A DNA stretch of 64,000 nt, taken from contig JAPZUF010000004.1 in assembly GCA_027533395.1 (NCBI GenBank), positions 62,001 to 126,000 of the forward strand, read 5' to 3'. A program made the position numbers and the translations under genes. Source of the stretch: Cyclobacteriaceae bacterium. Lineage in GTDB: Bacteria > Bacteroidota > Bacteroidia > Cytophagales > Cyclobacteriaceae. Below, piece by piece: positions 50,882 to 58,964 of the stretch (position 1 is the stretch's first letter; the number at the start of each line of letters is the position of its first letter). The notes under the pieces are model-generated. The model saw only the letters and a list, made by a program, of their open reading frames with translations. It made no database searches and had not been told where the DNA came from.

Positions 50882-52036
50882 GTGAAAGATCTGCGCAAGC
50901 AAGATTTTTCTCCATCCATACTTGATTTAGGTAATGTTGAATTTATTTTAGCTCGCCACTTTGGTTTTTGTTATGGTGTAGAAAATGCGATTGAAATCAG
51001 TTATAAAGCTTTAGAAGAAAATCAAAACAAACGTGTTTTCTTACTTAGTCAAATGATTCACAATCCGGAAGTGAATGCGGATTTACAAGACAGAGGCATC
51101 TCATTTATCATGGATACGGATGGCAAACAATTAATTCCTTGGGATGAAATTAAAGCAGATGATGTTGTGATCATCCCGGCCTTTGGAACTACTATCGAAA
51201 TAGAAAATTTATTGTTGGATAAAGGAGTTGAGATTCAGCAATACAACACAACTTGTCCTTTTGTAGAAAAAGTTTGGAATCGAGCAGAGAAGTTAGGCAA
51301 AGAGCATCACACTGTAATCATTCACGGTAAGCCAACTCATGAAGAAACGCGAGCAACGTTTTCTCATGCAAAAGCAAATGCGCAATCAATAGTGATTAGA
51401 AATATGGAGGAGGCCAAGGCTCTGGCTCTTTACATTAAAAAGGAAAAAAATCAGGCGGCATTTGAGCAAGAATTTGCGAATCGATTTAGCATAGGATTTT
51501 CTATCGACAAAGATTTAAATCGGGTGGGTGTGGTCAACCAAACCACCATGCTGGCTACTGAAACGCAAGCCATTGCGGATTTTATCAGGCAAACCGTGAT
51601 GGAACAATATGGTGTTGAAAACATCAAAGAACATTTTGCTGATACTCGCGATACTTTATGTTATGCGACCAATGATAATCAGGATGCAACCTACGAACTA
51701 TTAAAAACAGAAGCAGATGTTGCTTTTGTTGTAGGAGGTTATAATAGTTCCAACACCTCTCATTTGGTAGAATTGCTGGAAGAAAAATTCCCTACCTACT
51801 TCATTAATGGAGAAAAGGAAATGATTTCTTCAAGCGAAATTTTTCATTTCGATTATCCAGCAAAAAAACGCATTTGCACAAAAAATTTCTTACCAGCTAA
51901 AGATAAGCTGAAAATAATTGTAACTAGTGGCGCCTCATGCCCTGATACAGTAGTGGATAGGGTTATTTTAAAACTCGCAACACTAACCAACGCTCACCTA
52001 CAAGTTGAGCAAGCTGTTACTGCTTATTGCGAATAA
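50882..52036 (+). CDS. ispH: 4-hydroxy-3-methylbut-2-enyl diphosphate reductase IspH
   Basis: The enzyme carries out the last step of the MEP pathway, giving IPP and DMAPP. The three 4Fe-4S cysteines are in HFGFCYGVENA, QYNTTCPFVEKVW and SGASCPDTVVD, and the His-containing IHGKPTHEETRAT motif is intact. The first standard start codon is a GTG at 50882, but the same frame is open upstream and encodes KKFNIPPQYKSSITGRL (from about 50816). From memory this matches the N-terminus of Bacteroidota IspH, so the true protein probably starts near 50813 although no ATG, GTG or TTG is in frame there. The coordinates give the conservative start. Confidence 0.95.
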   Translation: MKDLRKQDFSPSILDLGNVEFILARHFGFCYGVENAIEISYKALEENQNKRVFLLSQMIHNPEVNADLQDRGISFIMDTDGKQLIPWDEIKADDVVIIPAFGTTIEIENLLLDKGVEIQQYNTTCPFVEKVWNRAEKLGKEHHTVIIHGKPTHEETRATFSHAKANAQSIVIRNMEEAKALALYIKKEKNQAAFEQEFANRFSIGFSIDKDLNRVGVVNQTTMLATETQAIADFIRQTVMEQYGVENIKEHFADTRDTLCYATNDNQDATYELLKTEADVAFVVGGYNSSNTSHLVELLEEKFPTYFINGEKEMISSSEIFHFDYPAKKRICTKNFLPAKDKLKIIVTSGASCPDTVVDRVILKLATLTNAHLQVEQAVTAYCE

Positions 52037-52040
52037 AATA

Positions 52041-52268
52041 TTAAGAAGCTTTAACTTTTGCTTTTTTAGCAGGGGCCTCTACTTTTTTTCCGTTTCTATG
52101 CTCGCCTAGGATAACGATATCTTTTGTTGCCTGATATTGTCTTACCGCTTGCATCATCGCTTCTTCAGTATCACGAATGATGATGGTACCCGTTTTTGCG
52201 CCTTTATTTCTTATTTCGAGATAAAATCCGTCTTTTTTCTTTTTAGGTAGAATAGGAGGTCTTCCCAT
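52041..52268 (-). CDS. Small conserved hypothetical protein with basic tail
   Basis: I start this at the ATG at 52268, giving 75 residues (MGRPPILPKKKKDGFYLEIR). An upstream ATG at 52361 would add 31 residues of poor composition. The product has a compact basic/mixed core (KTGTIIIRDTEEAMMQAV, DIVILGEHRNGK) and a Lys/Ala-rich tail (APAKKAKVKAS) that could contact nucleic acid. I recall similar short proteins in Cytophagales but know no function. It is convergent with ispH, with 4 bp between the stops. Confidence 0.65.
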   Translation of the reverse strand: MGRPPILPKKKKDGFYLEIRNKGAKTGTIIIRDTEEAMMQAVRQYQATKDIVILGEHRNGKKVEAPAKKAKVKAS

Positions 52269-52478
52269 GATTAAAATTGTTAGTGTATTATCTGTTAACA
52301 CAAAGTGAACCCAAATCGTGCCAGAGTAATGCAATTTATTGAAAATTAGGCATTTATTCAATTTTTAATCTCAAGGTAAAAGTGTTGTTAAAAGGTAAAA
52401 CCAACCTTTTGCAAAATTTCACAGCATCTTCTTTCAGATTTAACCAATAAAATACCAAAACCTGCTAGTTTCGCCCGT

Positions 52479-53984
52479 ATGAAAAATGGTATACAACTTT
52501 GCATATTCTCTATTTTGATACTTGTTGCCTGCAGCAAAAGGCAAGATTTTACAGCCTTATCCGAGCCAACTCAAATTTTGTATGATGCCCAATTGGGTCC
52601 TTTTTATCATGGTGTTGCCTCTGGCGACCCTTTGGCTGATCGCGTAATTATCTGGACGCGCGTAACACCAGAAAAACAATTAACTAAAATCGATGTAACA
52701 TGGGAAGTAGCCACAGATGCCAACTTTCAATCTATTTATACAAGCGACACCACCAGTACAGGACCACACAAAGATTACACAGTAAAAATTGATGTGAGCG
52801 GATTAAAGCCCGACCAAGTTTATTATTATCGTTTTAAAGCCTTTGAAAAATATTCTGTAATCGGTAGAACCAAAACACTTTCTGTAACGGAACCTCAAAC
52901 TGTTCAGTTTGCGGTTGTAAGTTGCAGCAATTGGGAGTTCGGTCATTTTAATGCCTACGCTGCCATTGCTAAACAACCAGTTGATGCAGTTATTCATTTA
53001 GGTGATTACATCTATGAATATCAAAAAGGTGGTTATGGCGATACAACACTGAATAGAAAACATATACCTGAGCGAGAAATTGTTTCCCTGCAAGATTACC
53101 GCACGCGTTATGCGCAATATCATCTTGATAAAGGTTTACAAGAAGCTAGAAAAATGCATCCTTTTATTTGCATTTGGGATGATCACGAAGTAGCAAATAA
53201 TGTATATAAGGCCGGTGCACAAAATCACCAGAGTGAAGAAGGTGATTTTGAAGAAAGAAAAAATGCAGCCATCAAAGCCTATTATGAATGGTTGCCAATC
53301 CGAGAAAGCAAGCAACATTATCGCGCCTTTCGCTTTGGTAATTTAGTAGACTTATACATGCTTGATGAAAGATTGGAAGGAAGAACCAAACCGGCTGATA
53401 GTTTAAAAGATCCTATTTTATTGGCAACAACACAAACGATGTTAGGTAAAGAACAATTAAGTTGGTTGAAGCAAAATTTAGCCAATAGCAAAGCCGTGTG
53501 GAAGATAATCGGTAATCAAGTAATCTTTGCCGAGATTAATCAAGCTGAAGTATTTCCGAAGGCACCAAAAAATTTAGATAGTTGGGATGGCTATCCGTTA
53601 GAGCAAAAAGAGCTAAGGGATTTTATTGCACAAACACCGATTCCTAACACTTTTTTTGTCACAGGAGATACGCATGCTAGTTGGGCGATTGAAATTAAAG
53701 ATGATAAGAAAAAAACAATTGCGATGGAATTAGGTACAACCAGTATTTCTTCTTCTAATTGGAATGAATATGAAAGCGATAGCATTGTTCTGCTTAAAGA
53801 AAAACAATTGATGAAGCAAAATCCTCATATTGTGTATGGAAACGCCCGCGACCACGGATTTTTAAAAGTTTCTGTAAATAACGCTCAACTAAGTGCAGAA
53901 TGGATTTATGTAAGAACCAATAAGGAAATTAATGATGAAACCATTCTGGGCCAGCAACTTTTGTTTGATAAAATGATGAAGTAA
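52479..53984 (+). CDS. phoD: PhoD-family alkaline phosphatase/phosphodiesterase, lipoprotein
   Basis: The 501-residue protein has a lipoprotein signal (Cys18 in LVACSKR), an N-terminal PhoD Ig-like domain (FYHGVASGDPLADRVIIWTRV, shown by HGVASGDPLADR) and a metallophosphatase domain with VIHLGDYIYEYQ, CIWDDHEVANN, IIGNQVIFAEI and FVTGDTHASWAIEI as metal ligands. PhoD hydrolyses phosphodiesters and teichoic-acid-like or other organic phosphates and uses calcium and iron. It likely faces the periplasm or cell surface. It is a single-gene unit convergent with the photolyase-like gene. Confidence 0.9.
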   Translation: MKNGIQLCIFSILILVACSKRQDFTALSEPTQILYDAQLGPFYHGVASGDPLADRVIIWTRVTPEKQLTKIDVTWEVATDANFQSIYTSDTTSTGPHKDYTVKIDVSGLKPDQVYYYRFKAFEKYSVIGRTKTLSVTEPQTVQFAVVSCSNWEFGHFNAYAAIAKQPVDAVIHLGDYIYEYQKGGYGDTTLNRKHIPEREIVSLQDYRTRYAQYHLDKGLQEARKMHPFICIWDDHEVANNVYKAGAQNHQSEEGDFEERKNAAIKAYYEWLPIRESKQHYRAFRFGNLVDLYMLDERLEGRTKPADSLKDPILLATTQTMLGKEQLSWLKQNLANSKAVWKIIGNQVIFAEINQAEVFPKAPKNLDSWDGYPLEQKELRDFIAQTPIPNTFFVTGDTHASWAIEIKDDKKKTIAMELGTTSISSSNWNEYESDSIVLLKEKQLMKQNPHIVYGNARDHGFLKVSVNNAQLSAEWIYVRTNKEINDETILGQQLLFDKMMK

Positions 53985-54014
53985 AGTTTATTTTCTTTCT
54001 TAAGTTTTACTTCA
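53977..54014. terminator. Inverted repeat between convergent phoD and photolyase genes (possible terminator)
   Basis: TGAAGTAAA (53977-53985) pairs perfectly with TTTACTTCA (54006-54014) around a 20-nt T-rich loop. The repeat spans both stop codons. It may terminate both transcripts, although the stem is AT-rich. Confidence 0.4.
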
Positions 54015-55470
54015 AAGTTTGTAAAAAGCTATCAGCTTTTATCAAATAATTACTCAATTTTTTCTTATCCATTTTGTTTACCAAATTAATCATCATGCTC
54101 ATGCGCGGGTTTTTTATAAAAGCTTCGCGATTCACATATAAAAATCTCCAATACAAAGCGTCCCAAGTTTCGCACCACTCACCTTTTGTAAAATCACTCA
54201 TTTTTAAAATATAATTCGAACCTGAAACATAGGGTTTGGTTGTCATTAAGCCTCCATCTGCATATTGACTCATGCCGTACACATTCGGTACCATCACCCA
54301 ATCATAGGCATCAACAAACATTTCCATGAACCAACGATACACTTCATCAGGATCAAACTCGCACAGCAACATAAAATTTCCTAACACCATCAGGCGTTCG
54401 ATGTGGTGGCAATAACCCAATCGATTTACTTTTTTTATAACATGGTTGATTGGTTCAATGTCGGTAGTACCATTCCAAAAAGAATAAGGAATTTTTCTGG
54501 TAAAGTTGAAATGATTATTTGTGCGTTGCGTTACGCCAATCTCCTGGTATACACCGCGCATGAATTCGCGCCAACCTAACACTTGTCGCACAAATCCTTC
54601 TGTATTGTTTAATCCGATTTTATTTTTTTCAGCCGTTTTTAAAATGCTTTTTACAATTTGTTTCGGACTGATTAAGCCTATGTTTAAAGCAGGTGTAATG
54701 ACTGCATGGTATACATGTTCGCTCGATTTGCTGATGGCATCTTCATAATCTCCGAATAAATTGAAACGATGTTTTAAAAAATCATCAAAGTGTTGATCTG
54801 CATCATCGAATGTTACAGGATAGTTAAAACCATCCGCTTGGCCTGTTGTGTTTTTAAATTTGCTTATGTATTGTATAGCCTCCGTTACATATTCATTTGC
54901 TTTGGTTATTTTGATGGGCGGAGGAATAACATTTTTAGGTAGTTTCTTTCTGTTGTCACCATCAAAACTCCACTGCCCACCAACAGGACTTAAATCTTTT
55001 TCTACTAATACTTTAAACTTTTTTCTTTGCTTTTGATAGAAAGAAGCCATGAATAATTTTTTGCCTTTATCGAGTTGTTGAATAAACTCATCTTGTTGCA
55101 AAAAGAAATTCGGACTAGGAAGTTTTTGTATCGAAAGATTATTTTCAGTTCCGTATCTTTTAATTCTTCTCTCTAATAAATAATCTGCCGTATCAAAATA
55201 TTGAATGAATTGAAATTGCTTGGCTACTTGTTTGAAAAACTTTTTTGAGCTTTCCATTTCTTTAGCTTCGAGATAATTTACTTTTACGCCTTGCGATTTT
55301 AAATAATCAGTGTAAAACTTCATAGAAGCTCTGTGTAAAACCAATTTCTGAACATGAAAAGTTTGTTCAGTAAAATAAAGCGGATCTTCTACTATGAAAA
55401 CAACATCGTTTTTAGCGTAAGTAGCTTCGCGATACAATTGATGAGGAAAAACAAGAAAAGCCTTTTTCAT
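54007..55470 (-). CDS. Photolyase-related protein (DPRP/FeS-BCP family) without Fe-S ligands
   Basis: I start this at 55470 (MKKAFLVFPHQLYREATY), giving 487 residues; an upstream ATG at 55497 adds nine poor residues. It matches the deoxyribodipyrimidine photolyase-related family (PF04244), with VLGWREFMRGVYQE, CHHIERLMVLGNFMLL, PNVYGMSQYADGGLMTTKPY and SGSNYILKMSDF. Known members such as PhrB hold a 4Fe-4S cluster with four Cys; here the CxxC loop after the KMSDF position is replaced by TKGEWCETWDALYW and the earlier Cys site reads DIEPIN. It probably binds FAD and repairs UV damage or senses blue light, without the cluster. It lies 3 bp from the kinase gene. Confidence 0.8.
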   Translation of the reverse strand: MKKAFLVFPHQLYREATYAKNDVVFIVEDPLYFTEQTFHVQKLVLHRASMKFYTDYLKSQGVKVNYLEAKEMESSKKFFKQVAKQFQFIQYFDTADYLLERRIKRYGTENNLSIQKLPSPNFFLQQDEFIQQLDKGKKLFMASFYQKQRKKFKVLVEKDLSPVGGQWSFDGDNRKKLPKNVIPPPIKITKANEYVTEAIQYISKFKNTTGQADGFNYPVTFDDADQHFDDFLKHRFNLFGDYEDAISKSSEHVYHAVITPALNIGLISPKQIVKSILKTAEKNKIGLNNTEGFVRQVLGWREFMRGVYQEIGVTQRTNNHFNFTRKIPYSFWNGTTDIEPINHVIKKVNRLGYCHHIERLMVLGNFMLLCEFDPDEVYRWFMEMFVDAYDWVMVPNVYGMSQYADGGLMTTKPYVSGSNYILKMSDFTKGEWCETWDALYWRFLYVNREAFIKNPRMSMMINLVNKMDKKKLSNYLIKADSFLQTLK

Positions 55471-55500
55471 GCTTGCTAAACAGCGAAGCCAGCACAAGGT

Positions 55501-56124
55501 TTAGCCAAACAAACTATTCACTTCGAGATCGATTTTATTAACGATTAAGGAAAAATCTTCTGTGTTATTGACAAAGTCTAAAGGATTAACATCAATTACT
55601 AATAATTTTCCGGCTTTGTATTGAGCGATCCAACTTTCGTAGTGTTCATTTAGATTTTTAAGGTAATCCAATCTTATGGCATTCTCATAATCTCTGCCTC
55701 GTTTTTGAATTTGCTCAACTAATTTAGGGATGTCTGCTTTTAAATAAATCAATAAATCGGGTGCTTTGATGAACTTAACCATCGAGTGAAAAATATCAAG
55801 GTAGCTTTGGTAATCGCGCTCGTTGATGTGTCCACTTTTGTAAAGATTGGCAGCAAAGATGTAGGCATCTTCGTAAATGGTCCGGTCTTGCACAGTCGGT
55901 TTCGCTGCTTGTTGAATATCATTTACTTGTTTGAATCGGCTATTCAGAAAATAAATTTGAAGATGAAAAGCCCAGCGTTTCATGTCTTCATAAAAATCGC
56001 GCAAGTAAGGATTATTATCTACAGATTCGTACAAAACTTGCCAACCATAATGTTTTCCTAATTTGCCAGCTAAGGTTGTTTTTCCTGAACCAATATTTCC
56101 AGCTATCGCGATGTGTTTTAACAT
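55501..56124 (-). CDS. Deoxynucleoside kinase
   Basis: The 207-residue protein matches the dCK/dGK family. The P-loop is AGNIGSGKTTLAGKL (residues 8-22), the DR[ST] motif lies in TVQDRTIYEDAYIFA, and the lid region is IQKRGRDYENAIRL followed by LNEHYESW. It phosphorylates deoxynucleosides for salvage; base preference cannot be fixed by eye. It precedes the photolyase-like gene by 3 bp, so nucleotide salvage and photorepair share a transcript. Confidence 0.9.
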   Translation of the reverse strand: MLKHIAIAGNIGSGKTTLAGKLGKHYGWQVLYESVDNNPYLRDFYEDMKRWAFHLQIYFLNSRFKQVNDIQQAAKPTVQDRTIYEDAYIFAANLYKSGHINERDYQSYLDIFHSMVKFIKAPDLLIYLKADIPKLVEQIQKRGRDYENAIRLDYLKNLNEHYESWIAQYKAGKLLVIDVNPLDFVNNTEDFSLIVNKIDLEVNSLFG

Positions 56125-56198
56125 AGGTCGCGAAGGTAGAAACTATGTTTTTCCTGAAAAAATATTTTAGACAGTTGGAATGAAAAAAGCAGTGTCTG

Positions 56199-56256
56199 AC
56201 CGGGTGTATTCCTGGCAAGTTGCTCCTCAGCATTGCTCGCTTCCGCTTGACCCGGT
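56199..56256. repeat. Inverted repeat ACCGGGT / ACCCGGT
   Basis: ACCGGGT (56199-56205) and its complement ACCCGGT (56250-56256) flank 44 bp in the dNK/DUF4097 spacer. It stands out by its GC content and lies immediately before the three direct repeats at 56264-56345. Confidence 0.45.
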
Positions 56257-56263
56257 TAACAAA

Positions 56264-56345
56264 TGTAAAGCTCTTTCAGGACTAACTAAAAAATGTAAAT
56301 TTGTTTCAGGACTCTTAACCAAATTGTGTAAACTTTTTTCAGGAC
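56264..56345 (+). repeat. Three 19-bp direct repeats (consensus TGTAAAnnTnTTTCAGGAC)
   Basis: The copies are at 56264-56282, 56294-56312 and 56327-56345, spaced 30 and 33 bp apart, and agree at the outer positions TGTAAA and TTTCAGGAC. The spacer contains no supportable gene. Regular, multiple repeats of about 20 bp are characteristic of the ends of IS21-family elements, where the transposase IstA binds. No transposase gene is present, so this may be a solo IS end, a degraded or non-autonomous copy, or a cluster of regulator sites for the flanking genes. Confidence 0.6.
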
Positions 56346-56376
56346 GAGTCACAGCCTTGCGACAGCTTTTGACATT

Positions 56377-57249
56377 CTAATTTTTGCGTTGCGAACGCAG
56401 CCGAACACTGGCATCATCAGCACGGATGTTAACTTTTGCTGTGCCATTTCCTAAAGCGAGTTCAGTAAAATGTTCGCTTTCTTGTTTACTGCTGAAATTG
56501 CCTTCTGCACTGATGCGGGCATCATCATGGCGAATGCTAAATTGTCCGCTACCTGAGAGCACATCAAAAACAACTAAACCATCCTGTGAACGAATAGCAT
56601 AATTGCCATTATCAGAAAGTGAACTTTGAATGATTAGTTTTCCATCATCCACATCTGCATCAATAGAAGAGAAAGAAGCGTTTTCAAAAGTAAGATCAGC
56701 ATCGTTGGCATCTACTGATAAACTTCCTTTTCCTCCACTCATTTTTAAATCACCATCATCTAGATTGAAATTAAATTTATTTCCATTGCAATTGGTTAAC
56801 TCTGCATCGCCATCATCAATATCTAAGCTGATAGTACCATCGATATTTTTAATCCAATAATCTCCATCATCTCCTTTGATTTGCAAACAAACCCCAATGG
56901 GTGCTTCAATTACAATCTTATAATCTTCGTTGTAATATCCGATGATACCAATTTGCACTTGATTTTGATTTTCGCGAATGGATAAGTTTCCATTTTCAGC
57001 TTCCACTAATACTTTAAACTCGCCTTTAGATGAGTACCAACCTTTAGCTGTAACTGTTCTATCAATTTTAACACGAGCCAAAGCTGAGCGGTCTGTTCCG
57101 GTTATGAACACCTTTGCATCGGATGAACGCAAATCAATGGTTCCATTTTTGGCGATTGCATATTCTTGATCGAGATGAAAATCTTGATCTTGAGCAAAAG
57201 CGATGCTAACAGAAAATAATAAGAGCAGAAATGTAATGGAGTTTTTCAT
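56377..57249 (-). CDS. Secreted DUF4097-like beta-helix protein
   Basis: The 290-residue protein has a signal peptide (ITFLLLLFSVSIAFAQ) and a repetitive, beta-rich body with recurring Asp-Gly/Asn turns (IKGDDGDYWIKNIDGTISL, LDIDDGDAELTNCNGN, FNLDDGDLKMSGGKGS, VDANDADLTFENASFSS). This is the pattern of DUF4097/GIN-type putative adhesin domains, expected to form a right-handed beta helix. It is probably exposed in the envelope. The role is unknown. It lies 57 bp downstream of the first TPM gene. Confidence 0.75.
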   Translation of the reverse strand: MKNSITFLLLLFSVSIAFAQDQDFHLDQEYAIAKNGTIDLRSSDAKVFITGTDRSALARVKIDRTVTAKGWYSSKGEFKVLVEAENGNLSIRENQNQVQIGIIGYYNEDYKIVIEAPIGVCLQIKGDDGDYWIKNIDGTISLDIDDGDAELTNCNGNKFNFNLDDGDLKMSGGKGSLSVDANDADLTFENASFSSIDADVDDGKLIIQSSLSDNGNYAIRSQDGLVVFDVLSGSGQFSIRHDDARISAEGNFSSKQESEHFTELALGNGTAKVNIRADDASVRLRSQRKN

Positions 57250-57306
57250 AGTTGGATGATTGATTTTTTGTTTGACGCAAAAAATATCATCAAGGTTGCA
57301 TGAAGC

Positions 57307-58272
57307 CTACCATGAACCACTGCTTCCTCCGCCACCAAAGCTTCCTCCACCTCCGGAAAAACCACCTCCACCGGAAGACCATCCTCCGCCATTACCCCCA
57401 CCACCAATAAACCAACCTCCTCCTGAAGACCAACCACCACCGCGGCCACCACTGTTGCCACTATTCTTTAGCTTTTCAGCAATCTTTTTACCCCATTCCG
57501 TTTTTGGCAAAATCATTTTTAAGATAGGCATACCTAAAGCGTAGATAGCCAGAGCCAAAACACCTCCAGTAGCTCCTAAAACAACCATTGGGAAAACAGC
57601 ATAAAACGGGATAAGAAAAGCATACAAACCCCAACCAGCACAACCTGGAGTAAATAATGCGAAAAAAGAAAACAGCCCAAGGATGCCAAAAATAAACGCA
57701 CCAATCATCAGTTTTTCTTGTAATGTCAATTCAGTAGCTTCAGTGCTTACACTATCCTCTGATTGAAATTCGCCTTTACTCGTTCGAATAATGGCATCAA
57801 TACCGGCTTGTATGCCTCCTTCATAATCCTGTCTTCTAAAAGCAGGTGCAATTTCATTTCGGATAATGCGACTAGTAGCAGCATCTGTTAAAACACCCTC
57901 TAACCCTTGCCCAACTTCTATTCTCATTTTTCTATCTTGAATGACAATAAGCAATAAAACTCCATTATCATTTTTTTCAGTTCCTAATTTCCACTTATCA
58001 GCAACTTCAAGACCAAAGGATTCTAAAGGATATCCATCTAAAGTTTGAATAACTAAAACAGCAACTTGATTGGTTGTAGAATCTTCAAAAGTTTTAAGTT
58101 GATTTTCGAGCTGACTAATAAACTCAGTGCTTAAAACCTTGGCTTCGTCATGCACACGCATGCCCCACAATTCGGGTATGGCAGGTTGTGTTTGTGCAAA
58201 AGCAAAACCCGACATAAAAAGAATGAGAAGAAAGAAAAATTGATATAAATGTTTTTGTAAAGAAGCCATCAT
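57307..58272 (-). CDS. TPM-domain protein with Gly/Ser-rich tail (YgcG-like)
   Basis: I start this at 58272; the ATG at 58296 would extend into the previous gene. The 321-residue protein has a signal peptide (FFFLLILFMSGFAFAQ), a TPM domain (VHDEAKVLSTEFISQLENQL, VAVLVIQTLDGYPLESFGLE, DNGVLLLIVIQDRKMRIEVG), two or three membrane helices (MIGAFIFGILGLFSFFALF, VLGATGGVLALAIYAL), and a tail of about 45 residues made almost only of Gly, Ser and Trp. TPM proteins have been linked to photosystem II repair and to membrane-protein or phosphatase-like functions. The tail resembles that of YgcG-type proteins. It is paired with a second TPM gene. Confidence 0.87.
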   Translation of the reverse strand: MMASLQKHLYQFFFLLILFMSGFAFAQTQPAIPELWGMRVHDEAKVLSTEFISQLENQLKTFEDSTTNQVAVLVIQTLDGYPLESFGLEVADKWKLGTEKNDNGVLLLIVIQDRKMRIEVGQGLEGVLTDAATSRIIRNEIAPAFRRQDYEGGIQAGIDAIIRTSKGEFQSEDSVSTEATELTLQEKLMIGAFIFGILGLFSFFALFTPGCAGWGLYAFLIPFYAVFPMVVLGATGGVLALAIYALGMPILKMILPKTEWGKKIAEKLKNSGNSGGRGGGWSSGGGWFIGGGGNGGGWSSGGGGFSGGGGSFGGGGSSGSW

Positions 58273-58276
58273 AAAA

Positions 58277-58927
58277 TTATTGAATTCGCAAGTCATCTTT
58301 TAATTCGTTGGTATCATCGGCAGTAATGGTAAATTCTTTCTCTAATAAAATTTGTCCGCAGCGAGCAATACATGTCTCTAGTCCGCCAATGGTATCGCCA
58401 GCTTTTATTTTATCGATTAGGGCTTTCACCATACTATCCCATTCTTTTTGTTCCACTACTTTGCTGATTCCTTTATCAGCCATAACAATTACTTCGTGCT
58501 CAAAAAAAGAGATGAAGATTAATATACCGGTACGTTGTTTTGTATTAAAAACTTCTTCTTGCAAGAAGGCTGCTTCGGCTTTTTGTTTTGTAACTCTGTC
58601 GAAATGTTCCTGACTGATAAAAATTCTTTGCAAGGCACCGGCTTTAGCAGTTAACCAGGCTCCAAGGATGCCTCCTGCTAAAACTAGCAGGAAAATAAAA
58701 ATGGGATCATAAACAGCATATTCAGGAAGGTATCTATCTATAAAAATGATGGAAAGAAAGAAAACGGCTGCACTTAATACTGCCGCACGATACGAAGCGA
58801 TTGTGTACGCATCACTTTTCTCAACAATGAAAGGAACAATCTCACCAGAAATTTTACTTTCGGCTTGTTGAACAGCGGTTTTAATTCTTTTCAAATCTTC
58901 ATCGCTGAATCTTTTATGTAAACTCAT
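58277..58927 (-). CDS. TPM-domain membrane protein
   Basis: The 216-residue protein starts with FSDEDLKRIKTAVQQAESKI and SGEIVPFIVEKSDAY, the TPM opening, followed by two membrane helices (VLSAAVFFLSIIFI, FIFLLVLAGGILGAWL) and the second half of the TPM fold (RTGILIFISFFEHEVIVMAD, KGISKVVEQKEWDSMVKALI). Unlike its neighbour it has no signal peptide. In many Bacteroidota a LemA gene accompanies TPM pairs; none is adjacent here. It ends 4 bp before the first TPM gene, so the two are co-transcribed. Confidence 0.85.
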   Translation of the reverse strand: MSLHKRFSDEDLKRIKTAVQQAESKISGEIVPFIVEKSDAYTIASYRAAVLSAAVFFLSIIFIDRYLPEYAVYDPIFIFLLVLAGGILGAWLTAKAGALQRIFISQEHFDRVTKQKAEAAFLQEEVFNTKQRTGILIFISFFEHEVIVMADKGISKVVEQKEWDSMVKALIDKIKAGDTIGGLETCIARCGQILLEKEFTITADDTNELKDDLRIQ

Positions 58928-58964
58928 GGCAAACTTTATTATGCCGATAAAGTTACAAAAAGCC

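Noticed and set aside
56180-56380. 66-residue plus-strand frame across the repeat spacer
   Set aside because: It runs through the three direct repeats and the GC-rich inverted repeat, so its apparent regularity (KCKALSGL, KCKFVSGL, LCKLFSG) comes from the DNA repeats and not from protein selection.
57260-57544. Proline-rich 94-residue frame on the plus strand
   Set aside because: It is the reverse reading of the Gly/Ser-rich codons (GGN, TCN) of the TPM gene on the other strand; composition explains it.
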